This document shows, piece by piece, positions 17,701-23,810 of a stretch of 49,175 bases of DNA. Position numbers and translations under genes: made by a program. The notes under the pieces were generated by a model, which did no database searches, was not told where the DNA came from, and saw nothing but the letters and a program-made list of their open reading frames with translations. Source of the stretch: Kiritimatiellia bacterium (GTDB lineage: Bacteria; Verrucomicrobiota; Kiritimatiellia; RFP12; JAAYLN01); assembly GCA_017962605.1 (NCBI GenBank), contig JAGCUY010000072.1, positions 1-49,175 on the forward strand. Reading direction: 5' to 3'. Each line of letters begins with the position of its first letter. Position 1 is the stretch's first letter.

Positions 17701-20259
17701 CTCGCCATCACCGCCAACGCAAACCGCTCGCTCGGCGCAGGCACCTACGAGGCTTCGCTCCTCATGGTGTCGCCCGTCGATGGCGCGCAGTGCGTTCCGG
17801 TGACCGTCTCGCTCACGGTCGAGCCGCCTGAAATCAGGGCCTTCACCTCCGGCGCCGTCACAGACGCCGGCGGCCGCCTCCTCAAGGGCGACGGATCCGA
17901 TGGCTCCTGCCTGCTGCAGCTGATCTACGCCGGCGCCGACGGCATTCCCGACACGCCCGCGGCCGACGGCTCCACAACCGGTGACGACATCGCCCTCGCC
18001 GCATCGCACACCTTCCTGCGCTATGCCCGCTTCGGTAGCGGAATCACAACGGGCCCCGATTCCGGCCAGTTCGACGTCTTCTTCGACTTCGCCTTCGAGG
18101 GCTATGCTGAAGGCGCCGATGTCAAGCTCTATGTCCGCGCATGGGACGGCTCCTCCTTCGACACCTCCGTCATCTACGGCGATTCCGAGTTGGCAACCGT
18201 CACCTTCACCGACGGCGCACCCGACGCCATTGACTTCGGCTCCTGGTCGCTCTCGGCCGACAACGTCGTCGTGGACGCCCTCTACGATGGCAATGGCGAT
18301 GGCCTGCCCGACGCATGGACGGTAGCCAACCGTCCGGAGATCGACCCGCAGGTCGCCCCGTCGCCACTCGACACCGTTGTCACGCTTGAAGGCTCCTTCA
18401 ACGCAAGCGCCGGCTGCAACCCGGTGCGCGCATTCGCAAGCGACAAGTTCGTCTTCGTCCTTGAGCAATACACGCACCGCATTGCCGTCCACGACCGCGC
18501 CACCGGGACGAACCTGTTCTACTATGGCGCGAAGGATGTCTCGAAAAACAACAAGCACTGGAGCAACGCCAACGCCGGTGAGAAATACACCGACACCAAT
18601 CTCTGGGCGCCTGGCACTGGAAACGGCGGCTTCAAGCTGCCGCGCGGCCTCTCACTCGACGTCGTCAGCGGCCAGAACCGCTTCGCGGTGGCCGACACCG
18701 AGAACAACCGCATCCAGCTCTTCGACTTCGACCCCGACACTGGCGATATCACCTTCGTCTCCGCTTACGGCACGAAGTCCTCATCCGCCGGAACGGGCGC
18801 TGCGGCCGGAACCTTCACGCAGCCCTACGACGTTGCCTTCGCCCAGGGCGGCGACCTCCTCGTCGCCGACACCGGCAACCGCCGCGTCGCCCGCGTGAAC
18901 TTCACCGCAAATTCGTGGAGCTGGGTCGGGACCTTCAACTTCACCGACAAGGACACCATAACCGGCATCGCCTACGGTGAGGATGAATCCTACGACTGCT
19001 TCTGGGTCGCCAACACCGGCGTCGCCGGTAGTAGCATTGAGCGCCAGCGCGTCTCCTTCCACCGCATGGCGCCATTCTCCGCCGATCCTGTCGCATACTC
19101 TGGCGAGTTCAACGCCCCGGCGGATGTCAAGTTCTGGACCGTTGGCTCGCGCACACGCATAGTCGCCGCCGACACCAAGAACAGCCGCATCCGCATCCTC
19201 GACCCAGTCGCCGACGACTCCGGCTGCTTCACCGGCCTGGTCGTCATCGCCGATGTCAGCCGGTTCAACGACGCCGCTTCCGAGGCAGACAAGAACCTCT
19301 GGCTCCCCGAGGGCGTGTTCCCGATTGACAACGACAACGTCGTCTTCGTCGCCGACACCGGAAACAACAAGGTCAAGTGGTTCTCCATCACCATGGACCA
19401 GGACGGCGACGGCCTCGACGACTTCTGGGAGGACATGAACGGCCTCGACTCCACAATCGAGGACACCGCCATTGACTCCGACGGCGACGGCCTCTCGGAC
19501 TACGCCGAACTCATCGTCGGCAGCGATCCCAACAATGCCGACACCGACGGCGACGGCTATGGTGACGGCTACGAACTGCTCCAGGGGAACGATCCCCTTG
19601 ATGGCGAAGACGTGCCGGACGAGGAGCCAGTGGCCATCCCGGTCATCTCCGCCGACCCAGTTGAGGTCCTTCGCGGCGACGAAGTAGTCGTCACCGCGAC
19701 CTTCGCCTCGCCGGCATACGGCCCGGCCTCCTACGCCCTCTACGATGGCAATGGAGACCTTCGCGCCTCCGGCAACCTCGAGTTCTCCGAGGACGGCCTT
19801 ACGGCATCGAATGTCGTGGACACCACCTCCTTCGCGGCCGGCGTCGTGTCGGGAACCTTCACCTTCGTCTGCTGCGACCCGACGACCGCCGAGGAAGCAT
19901 CGCTCTTCACCGTCATCGCGCCGGATGAGGAGAACTACGAGGAGGTCAGGTTCCACATCGACTCCTTCACCGTTGCCGGCAATGGCGCGCCAATCGCCAC
20001 CATCGGCTGGACGGTGCCATCCGCCAACCTGCCGAGCGATGGCCGCGACCTTGAGTTCCGCATCGACTACCGCTCCTCGCTGACCACCGGCGATTGGGAC
20101 GAGAAAGCCGTTTCCGACATCACTGGAGACGACCCCATCAAGATCGAGCAGACCGAGGCTGGCAATGCATTCACCTACGACATCAACCTCTCGACCTTCC
20201 AGTCCACATCTGGCTTCTTCCGGCTCTGGTGGCTGAACAAGGTCAAGGATCTTGATTAG
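8707..20259 (+). CDS. Giant secreted protein with gingipain-type (C25) and subtilisin-type (S8) protease domains
   Basis: 3850 residues with a signal peptide (about 1-34). Order: C25 propeptide-like region (60-220); C25 protease (300-700) with the His562 (HMGH) and Cys592 (SQGCDAG) dyad; MAM/jelly-roll-like region (910-1100); carboxypeptidase-regulatory-like beta domains near 1230-1305, 1840-1930 and 2617-2680; S8 domain (2117-2405) with Asp2159, His2193 (GHGTHVAG), oxyanion Asn in AAGNEG, and Ser2378 (GTSMASP); an amidotransferase-like fold (2740-2865); an NHL-type propeller (3230-3565); three calcium-binding DxDGDG repeats (3563-3637); a C-terminal beta domain. Both proteases have complete catalytic residues. 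The ATG at 8707 has a GGAGGAA site and gives a clean signal peptide; the longer open frame from 8623 would spoil it. No type IX sorting domain or PEP-CTERM is seen. Host protein or mucin degradation is an inference. Confidence 0.9.
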   Translation: MTMKSRLAGQTGLAWRGLLAFAMCALITTRAAGATRIAAGATEAVDGAPTASATQDGGSQQVTYRFSKPSVFVAADGIADISMAGVENFADAGAPSLPVMAVRIAIPQGKTVAGAKVMALSAAPVATGVTLRHAERQVRPMAGAFFASTPRNEDIYGSDATYPAEIGSEGHVAYKNGVAFYELVVTPVFYKPVSGEVGYYPEIVVSLEFASTVRRSFATAGGVDDATMPFVPTEARRAAVAELVDNPAVVSSYAGQTRVRGRSSATAPLEGDDEGTGETGGEESSDEGDEGSPIFKKPTLPCTAAESYRHVVISSGTVADAARALVMYRRKTGTTSTLVTVADIMKVYAYGGDTQAMIREFIRDAYKNWGTEYVVLAGDTSVVPVRLLYGEAGGDVGSIPSDLYYQCLDGDFDGNGNGIYGELDDGPDGEMPDLYAEVKIGRVSAQTPEEFRNWFSKMLKYDEDVAARKSYTRGSLFTAEYAGPYDWCISAPLMEQIRQGTSYRGLNDGYEAYGFMDVPELFDEESMQTLYDKDSNEAWDGTSVVAALNTGAGVSVINHMGHSSPSSNMRLSISDVDGLVNENPFFVYSQGCDAGAFDKDCIAEHFTTSTKFGAFAGVWNSRYGWYSFNQTQLLPSGSSQRYQRRFWDAVFRDGHRELGYANMLSHERNAANARNGDTMLWCYYETTLFGDPMQQLCGPENVVTLDREAYLTDGTMAITYTTATRAESFTATVTAYVGDSSDVRAAVDVELPFAYTVEGVKSAYTNSLAVSALGAEHGDVIIVTIVEEPAGAAIADVDDIPPVFTEVSLRNTDVGVVAANWTTDEETLCAYYMEDTAPFENPDCYEGEEYATAHSLTLEDVAKGLYYVRILAEDKAGNTNVWNSADPTATVAVADKDEYGIVMISDRAVRAAWDMERDTAGWTTDNPDCWQLGTPTYGPENASRCWGTVLNGRYFDGANASLVSPAVSVRSTPAIVFRQWYSILETPSGLGNNVGADYGAIEVMAIPADSTANSGSDGVWINAAQFASAAIEGNLVRGESDGWETVRILLPSDFENKNIRIRFRFVSDDYPASRHPADYPAAGVGNPAGWYVDGVQFLDVPNDPGTIISAVPADGSEVLYVKPGETTSFKLETFNVGSEPIIVPAGGASLSVAASGVAAGAVTLDNGSPAPATYGTIGACATVPAAETFSLTVAPTVPVGTAITLSQTINAAGGQTFSAATLVRVVAPTAVSGTVLQPTGNPVVNATVTVSASDANYTCVTDANGEWEIGGLATNSIVRVAASYGLAKTDAIANSPDDSVALELPLAEMHLSTNEIVVSALVTNYPGGAALSVNSLTIANTFDLAALDGNVGPSEDLTYSITGYLDDNEEELPWFHLESSPFGSIAPGASDTIAFSLIPSAADPTARNTIRLEISGNGWNSDVETVTITLDAWDDVQLLPAGTEGTDILNVMPETATYTFFGEELGGITNEYTYLFKNCNDRDATLEYRPDANLGEGEIGLLTFKLRNPSEYEEISLFEGTVTATGAKILCDDPAVCDPAVTNYIGANVAVWKGISPLTTSACLAPVPVIMEGATANFLVSGWAYHNSSSNWQEIAFTVVNESYTAVTGAVQAVNFFPAEPLGATNLVPFARITATDATGNAYEGNFSSAIKSYLISGLVPGTKYWLHAEVPLNSTAVLPFGHLVTVSDENYAENIIGRDYGAASGHLALSGVLVDDTDTGDGDDFIDCGETIRIYPEFFVDSSHAVNGIRAKLTLPDAFERPDCMAIVAGKDEVETGTETIWSGNTAYLLGEGEDCFEVTVDANAVDGDYQRFLLEVWEDTQDAEPKHWFFDFALVVTPRFSLGGTVLTADGDAVEGVELSLTGLDDGSEVSAKTVADSETGEFVFFGLPAGQYEVAVTALPEGYLANPAAVTNTLTNADILDIAIALDEWGLSPAGDGYDPAGGTGFGAISLTVPEGQATNATFSLTANSGGGDIEVKIVYDRTTSEVLTRADIERATASARDSLAATLGSDWTALDPESFSDTEFEFVFKDGTTVAERDAFLARRGLAAKYHFKTIPASIAVPGATTASLASAALANAPQAFAGAEDSDILVSAQPAVKGAGANAFVPDDTLYPEQWALSNRRQTGGTFGVDIGAPAAWNYAGTTGSRDVLVAVTDTGIAFDHPDLAGNWSGLGWNYVADDENCSDNEGHGTHVAGIIGAVGGNGFGVCGVNWHISLMSQRVSHISPSSGRSEWASSAQIARSFEDAYLAGAAVNNNSWGGPFYSDILFRTMKKAQEYGMLFVCAAGNEGADLDITPSYPASYAQLLDNVIVVAATDHDGYLASFSNWSPKHVHLAAPGEGIISTGISQSNGGAAALAGGVLADPGNYVEKSGTSMASPYVAGAAAFLKAVSPNSSYGFIRDAILNGVRVDPLLADYVSTSGHLDLEMSTRLLGANWLRFGTASDAPLALTTNITVAAGQTVSLPLLVNDAPILRAGAYSANIKVTGDASLTVPVTLTVTPAPIAEIASCDVVAEENEDGIHTYGEEVTLAITLRNTGSTRFRNVTATLCDAGGTAIAGAEHSYGYLGGLSTTLPGEFTVTLPSTGTEANFRLLVFDNGTQVADLPVEIPLFTGTVLAVNVTDASGAAVEGAEVELLGSVAACGTTGADGVAKLAVAAGASACTLRVTADGFARHEDDFFDPTVATATVALSNATLEPAANVLALRVPVGMSLATNLAVSATTSDGTPLEVTLALAPRAKIAVFDDQDNSAFLVSRLRNMGFDVSYFPENYIYAVYNYGAKEDSEIVQAPRYTWDDAAMLPYDAIIAIPSGVNGTGRRLAPVEQDAYETFVARGGRLIFSGVTPLASPDNMGMAGLVGFTADACSVVEVAATAAVAGTGCPGAPFVELSAGDLFASDSGEYDSSLAATFVSGECLAEADDANAPVAKIYASDRNELGGQILLWNGNATGWQRDGAALDILRGYLYEEFYEGTLPEWLSISGAGTTLSIASGSKETLAITANANRSLGAGTYEASLLMVSPVDGAQCVPVTVSLTVEPPEIRAFTSGAVTDAGGRLLKGDGSDGSCLLQLIYAGADGIPDTPAADGSTTGDDIALAASHTFLRYARFGSGITTGPDSGQFDVFFDFAFEGYAEGADVKLYVRAWDGSSFDTSVIYGDSELATVTFTDGAPDAIDFGSWSLSADNVVVDALYDGNGDGLPDAWTVANRPEIDPQVAPSPLDTVVTLEGSFNASAGCNPVRAFASDKFVFVLEQYTHRIAVHDRATGTNLFYYGAKDVSKNNKHWSNANAGEKYTDTNLWAPGTGNGGFKLPRGLSLDVVSGQNRFAVADTENNRIQLFDFDPDTGDITFVSAYGTKSSSAGTGAAAGTFTQPYDVAFAQGGDLLVADTGNRRVARVNFTANSWSWVGTFNFTDKDTITGIAYGEDESYDCFWVANTGVAGSSIERQRVSFHRMAPFSADPVAYSGEFNAPADVKFWTVGSRTRIVAADTKNSRIRILDPVADDSGCFTGLVVIADVSRFNDAASEADKNLWLPEGVFPIDNDNVVFVADTGNNKVKWFSITMDQDGDGLDDFWEDMNGLDSTIEDTAIDSDGDGLSDYAELIVGSDPNNADTDGDGYGDGYELLQGNDPLDGEDVPDEEPVAIPVISADPVEVLRGDEVVVTATFASPAYGPASYALYDGNGDLRASGNLEFSEDGLTASNVVDTTSFAAGVVSGTFTFVCCDPTTAEEASLFTVIAPDEENYEEVRFHIDSFTVAGNGAPIATIGWTVPSANLPSDGRDLEFRIDYRSSLTTGDWDEKAVSDITGDDPIKIEQTEAGNAFTYDINLSTFQSTSGFFRLWWLNKVKDLD

Positions 20260-20277
20260 CAAAGGGCGGCACAGGCC

Positions 20278-20685
20278 ATGAACATCGAAGAGACCAACCA
20301 ACTCACCCTGGACTTTGGCAAGATCGGCAAGATCGGTGCCACATGCCCCACCGTCATTCCAGTGGCGGTGCAGAACGCTGACACCCGCGAGGTGATCCTC
20401 GTTGCCTACACCAACGAGGAGGCGATGCGCGAGGCCTTCGCCAAGCGCAAGCTCATCCTCTGGAGCACCTCGCGGAACAAGCACTGGTTCAAGGGCGAGA
20501 CGAGCGGCGAAACCTTCGACCTGCTGGAGGCGTATGTGAACTGCGAGCAGAACTCGCTGCTCTACATCGTGCGGCCCTGCCGCGGCGGCATCTGCCACAC
20601 GAAGAACGCCGCCGGCCACCCGCGCAACTGCTACTACCGGCGCATCGACTTCGACACCCTCGCATTGACCAATGTCGATCCCTAG
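20278..20685 (+). CDS. hisI: Phosphoribosyl-AMP cyclohydrolase HisI, variant metal motif
   Basis: 135-residue cytosolic enzyme expected to open the purine ring of phosphoribosyl-AMP in histidine synthesis. Family motifs are present: VAYTNEEAM (42-50), LWSTSRNKHWFKGETSG (61-77) and the Zn-binding cysteines of GICHTK (Cys106) and NCYYR (Cys118). The metal site that is usually D-C-D-x-D reads N88-C89-E90-Q91-N92, so the aspartates that bind Mg2+ in known structures are replaced. It stands alone, not in a his operon, 18 bases after the giant protease gene. Its end overlaps the next frame by 14 bases. It may be a divergent active subfamily or an altered function; the fold assignment is strong. Confidence 0.82.
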   Translation: MNIEETNQLTLDFGKIGKIGATCPTVIPVAVQNADTREVILVAYTNEEAMREAFAKRKLILWSTSRNKHWFKGETSGETFDLLEAYVNCEQNSLLYIVRPCRGGICHTKNAAGHPRNCYYRRIDFDTLALTNVDP

Positions 20686-21337
20686 AAGCGGCTCGCCTTC
20701 TGTCGCGTCCTCCCCGTCCTGTCGGCGCAGTCCTTCAGACTGCGCCAGCGCGGGGAGCGGGGCGCGAAGCTCCGCCCGAATCTCCCGCATCCGCCTCAAG
20801 CACCGCATCCGCCGTGAGGCGGAGCGGCGGCTTGCGGAGATGCACTCCACTCCGACCTTGCGAGAAATCTACGCCCCGCGCGTTCTCTTCGCCATCGTCA
20901 TAATCCTGGCCGTGCTGGGTGCGCTGCTCGTGCGCAGCGCCGGACGCGCCGCCCGCCGTCCCGTCCAGCGAGCCATCCCGCACCGCACAGCCGTCCGTTC
21001 GCTTGACACGCTTGCCACCGCCCTTGGCCGCTACAAGGTCCACACCGGAGAATACCCCTCCACCGGGCAGGGGCTCGTCGCGCTGAACAAGGACCTTGGC
21101 GTTCCGGGCTGGGACGGCCCCTATCTGGTGCAGCTTTTCACCGACCCATGGGGCCGTGAATATGTTTACGAGGCACCATCGGCGCCAGATGCCCTCCCGC
21201 GTCTGTTCTCCCTCGGCCCGGACGGCCAGCCAGGCACTCCCGACGACCTCTTCCCTGGAGAGGAGTATTTCGATGTCGGCACGTCTTGGACCAACGGATG
21301 GAGACATCGCTGGGAACGGTTGCCTGAAATCCCTTGA
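20672..21337 (+). CDS. GspG-like (type II secretion pseudopilin) membrane protein, start uncertain
   Basis: The C-terminal half matches the T2SSG fold of the major pseudopilin: a helix with LDTLATALGRYKVHTGEYPSTGQGL, then WDGPYL, DPWGREYVYE and LFSLGPDGQPGTPDDL. One membrane helix (FAIVIILAVLGALL) lies before it. The classic prepilin cleavage site (Gly before a Phe-Thr-Leu helix with Glu5) is not obvious, so it may be an uncleaved relative. The start at 20672 overlaps hisI by 14 bases and would translate repeat type A copy 2 (20713-20778); the ATG at 20840, just before the helix, is an alternative. Its place two genes after the giant exoprotease fits a secretion role, but no other Gsp gene is in the window. 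Confidence 0.65.
   Translation: MSIPRSGSPSVASSPSCRRSPSDCASAGSGARSSARISRIRLKHRIRREAERRLAEMHSTPTLREIYAPRVLFAIVIILAVLGALLVRSAGRAARRPVQRAIPHRTAVRSLDTLATALGRYKVHTGEYPSTGQGLVALNKDLGVPGWDGPYLVQLFTDPWGREYVYEAPSAPDALPRLFSLGPDGQPGTPDDLFPGEEYFDVGTSWTNGWRHRWERLPEIP
20713..20778 (+). repeat. Palindromic repeat, type A copy 2
   Basis: About 65 bases nearly identical to 8212-8275, with the same two hairpins. It covers the disputed N-terminus of the GspG-like gene. Confidence 0.75.
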
Positions 21338-21348
21338 TTCCGGAATCA
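21335..21348. repeat. 14-base perfect palindrome at the end of the GspG-like gene
   Basis: TGATTCCGGAATCA overlaps the TGA stop codon (21335-21337). It could be a protein-binding dyad for the downstream hemW region or part of a weak terminator; there is no T-run. Confidence 0.5.
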
Positions 21349-21366
21349 GGTAGTTACGTTCGAATA

Positions 21367-21492
21367 ATCTCAAATCTCAAATCTTGAATTCCAAATCTCA
21401 AATCTCAGATTTCAGATTACAGATTACAGATTACAGATTTCAAATTACAGATTACAGATTACAAATTTCAAATTCTAGATTTCAAATTTCCC
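21367..21492 (+). repeat. Tandem heptamer array, 18 units of ATTnCAn type
   Basis: Eighteen consecutive 7-base units with no break in phase: ATCTCAA at the left end, ATTACAG in the middle, ATTTCAA/ATTTCCC at the right. The last unit ends at 21492, the base before the hemW GTG. Unit 16 and the start of unit 17 create TAGATT (21476-21481), a possible -10 box with TTACAG (21452-21457) upstream. Confidence 0.95.
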
Positions 21493-22647
21493 GTGTCGCA
21501 CCTCTACGTCCATACCCCATTCTGCCTCTCCAAGTGCGCATACTGCGCACTCCGCTCCTCCGCAATCGCCCAATCCGCCATTCCCGCCGACTTCCCCGAC
21601 CTCATAGTCCGCGAGTTCACCCTCCGCTCCGCCTCCCTTCCTCCCTTCCGCCCTTCCACCATTTACTTCGGCGGCGGGACTCCTGCCATGCTCGGCGTTG
21701 ATGGACTGGAGCGACTCGCCCGCGCACTTGCCGCAGTCGGCGTCGTCCCCGTGCCCAACTGCGAGTGGACCGTCGAGTTCAACCCCTCTCCCTCTCTCTT
21801 CTCGCCAGAGCTTCTGGAGCGGCTGCTTGCCGTTGGCGTGAACCGCGCCAGCATCGGCGTGCAGAGCCTTGACGATTCCGTCCTGGCGCGCGTCGGGCGC
21901 ATCCACAACGCCGCCGAGGCCGAGAAGGCCGTCGCCGTTGCGAAGGCCGCCGGTTTCGGCTCCGTCGGCATCGACCTGATTGCCGGTCTCCCCGGCGACG
22001 ACGACGCCAAGTGGCGCGCCACCCTTGACCGCGCCATCGCCCTCGGCGTCCAGCACATCTCCGTTTACGCCCTTACCGTTGAAGAGGGCACGCCGCTTGC
22101 CGCCGCAGTAGCCGCCAACAGTGTAAGGCTCCCTGGCGACGACGCCATGCTGGCGCGTCTCGCAGCCGCAGAGGAAGCGCTTGCAAAAGCGGGATTCCAC
22201 CGCTACGAAATCTCAAACTACGCCCTCCCCGGCCACGAGTGCCGCCACAACCTAGCATGCTGGCGAGGCGAGGACTACCTCGGACTCGGCCCCGGCGCAT
22301 CATCCCGCACTGGCCTCATGCGCCGCACCAATTCCCAGGACTGGCGCAAATGGCGCGAGGCGGTTCTCGCCTCACGCCTTCCGCCCGCAGACGATGAGGA
22401 TACGCTCACCTCCGCCGACGATGCCGAGGAGCGCTTCGTCTTCGGCTTGCGCATGGAGGAGGGCGTATCCCCCGCCGGTTTCGCCACGCGCTTCCCCTCC
22501 GCCGCGCAGCATGTAGCACGCTGGGAGAAGGCCCTGGCCGCACTCGCCGCCGTGGGCATCGTCAGCGAAATCTCAGCAGGCCGCTGGGCGCTCACCGGCC
22601 GCGGGCGCGAGGTCGCGGACTCCGCAATTGAAAGGCTCCTCCAATGA
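21493..22647 (+). CDS. hemW: HemW-like radical SAM protein
   Basis: 384-residue cytosolic radical SAM enzyme of the HemW group (oxygen-independent coproporphyrinogen oxidase-like), now seen as heme chaperones rather than oxidases. The N-terminus LYVHTPFCLSKCAYCAL has the CxxxCxYC iron-sulfur triad near residues 11-18, then GGGTPAML (SAM binding) and EFNPSP. The HemW C-terminal domain follows (GEDYLGLGPGASS and the ERFVFGLRMEEGV region). The GTG start is directly after the heptamer array, with no Shine-Dalgarno; the Fe-S motif begins only 10 residues in, so no later start is possible. Its TGA overlaps the ATG of the NrpR-like gene (ATGA), so the two are co-transcribed. Confidence 0.9.
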   Translation: MSHLYVHTPFCLSKCAYCALRSSAIAQSAIPADFPDLIVREFTLRSASLPPFRPSTIYFGGGTPAMLGVDGLERLARALAAVGVVPVPNCEWTVEFNPSPSLFSPELLERLLAVGVNRASIGVQSLDDSVLARVGRIHNAAEAEKAVAVAKAAGFGSVGIDLIAGLPGDDDAKWRATLDRAIALGVQHISVYALTVEEGTPLAAAVAANSVRLPGDDAMLARLAAAEEALAKAGFHRYEISNYALPGHECRHNLACWRGEDYLGLGPGASSRTGLMRRTNSQDWRKWREAVLASRLPPADDEDTLTSADDAEERFVFGLRMEEGVSPAGFATRFPSAAQHVARWEKALAALAAVGIVSEISAGRWALTGRGREVADSAIERLLQ

Positions 22648-23672
22648 ACACCTCCAAGTTCTCATCCAGACGCCTCAGGATTCTAGACGCCCTCAAGCGC
22701 CATGCCCGCCCCGTATCCGGCGCCGCGCTGGCCGCCGAACTGGCGGGACAGGGGATGGAGGTCTCCGAGCGGACCGTCCGCGCCGACCTCGCCGCGCTCT
22801 CCCGCGAAGGGGCGGTCGTCACCTTCGGCAAGCGCGGCCACCTCCTTTCGGCCGCCGGCCGCCGCGAGCTTTCATCCGCCAGCACCGTCCAGCGCATCGG
22901 CTTCCTGTCGTCTAAGATTGATGAGATGACCTTTGGCATGGACTTCGACCTTGACGCCCGCTCCGGCACCGTCATGGTGAACACCACAGTCTGCGATGCG
23001 TCAACGCTGTTCGACGCCGCCGATGAAATCTCATCCGTCTTTGAGAAGGGTTATTCGATGGGCACGCTCGTGGCGCTGGCGGGGCCGGGCGAGACGATTG
23101 GCGAGGTCACGGTGCCGGAGGGGAAGGTCGGCTTCTGCACAGTTTGCTCAATCACCATCAATGGCATTCTGCTCAAGCACGGCGTGCCGATGCGCTCGCG
23201 TTTCGGCGGACTGGTGGAGATGCGGCGGGGCGTTCCGGTGCGCTTCGCGGAGGCGATAGACTACAATGGCACTTCGCTAGACCCGCTTGTGATCTTCATC
23301 CGGGGCGGCTTCACCGACTACCGCAGCGCCGTGAAGACCGGCAGCGGCCTGGTGGGCGCAAGCTTCCGCGAGTTCCCGGCCTCGGCGCTGGACACTGTCA
23401 GGGACATCGCCCGCCGCGCCGAGAAGGCCGGGCTTGGCTGTTTCCTGGAAATCGGGCTGCCCGGACGCGACCTGCTTGGCGTTCCGGTTGGTGAGGGGTG
23501 CTGCGGCGCCGTGGTAATCGGCGGGCTGAATCCCGTATCCATCATGGAGGAGCGGGGGAGCCATGTCGCCGCCTCGGCCCTCTCCGGCTTCCTCGACTAT
23601 GACCGCCTCTTCCACTACTCGCGCCTCAAGCACCGCCTCGCCATCGCCATGGCCAGCGCCCGAAAAGGGTAA
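22644..23672 (+). CDS. NrpR-like transcription regulator (winged helix + DUF128)
   Basis: 342-residue DNA-binding protein. Residues 8-75 form a winged helix-turn-helix (RILDALKRHARPVSGAALAAEL, VSERTVRADLAAL, FGKRGHLLS), and residues about 85-335 are one DUF128/NrpR domain with the hallmarks GTVMVNTTV, GFCTVCSITINGILLKHG, YNGTSLDPLVIFIRGG and VPVGEGCCGAVVIGGLNP. In methanogenic archaea NrpR represses nitrogen genes and senses 2-oxoglutarate; bacterial homologues are poorly studied, so a role in nitrogen or carbon-status control is only an inference. It overlaps hemW by four bases. The gene ends just before the tRNA-Gly promoter. Confidence 0.85.
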   Translation: MNTSKFSSRRLRILDALKRHARPVSGAALAAELAGQGMEVSERTVRADLAALSREGAVVTFGKRGHLLSAAGRRELSSASTVQRIGFLSSKIDEMTFGMDFDLDARSGTVMVNTTVCDASTLFDAADEISSVFEKGYSMGTLVALAGPGETIGEVTVPEGKVGFCTVCSITINGILLKHGVPMRSRFGGLVEMRRGVPVRFAEAIDYNGTSLDPLVIFIRGGFTDYRSAVKTGSGLVGASFREFPASALDTVRDIARRAEKAGLGCFLEIGLPGRDLLGVPVGEGCCGAVVIGGLNPVSIMEERGSHVAASALSGFLDYDRLFHYSRLKHRLAIAMASARKG

Positions 23673-23675
23673 AAC

Positions 23676-23704
23676 TTGACGCGGAAGTCGGATTCGTGTA
23701 GAAT
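23676..23704 (+). promoter_or_regulatory. Promoter of tRNA-Gly and the lpxI operon (TTGACG-N17-TAGAAT)
   Basis: TTGACG (23676-23681) and TAGAAT (23699-23704) are 17 bases apart, with +1 near 23711, 18 bases before the tRNA. As a stable-RNA promoter it is a good local reference for the sigma-70 consensus. Confidence 0.85.
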
Positions 23705-23728
23705 TATTGCACTTTCATTTTAGAAAGC

Positions 23729-23802
23729 GCGGGCGTAGTTCAATGGTAGAACACCAGCCTTCCAAGCTGGTCACGAGGGTTCGATTCCCTTCGCCCGCTC
23801 CA
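23729..23802 (+). tRNA. tRNA-Gly (anticodon TCC)
   Basis: A complete cloverleaf: acceptor GCGGGCG pairs with CGCCCGC, D-arm with TAGTTCAATGGTAGAA, anticodon stem CCAGC/GCTGG around loop CTTCCAA (anticodon TCC, reads GGA and GGG), T-arm with GGTTCGATTCC, discriminator T, and an encoded CCA (23800-23802). It lies 8 bases before lpxI and probably heads the same transcript. Confidence 0.97.
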
Positions 23803-23810
23803 CTTTTGCA

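Noticed and set aside
20060..20259. Type IX or PEP-CTERM sorting signal at the giant protease C-terminus
   Set aside because: The end is a beta-rich domain without a PEP motif, membrane helix or the conserved type IX terminal motifs.
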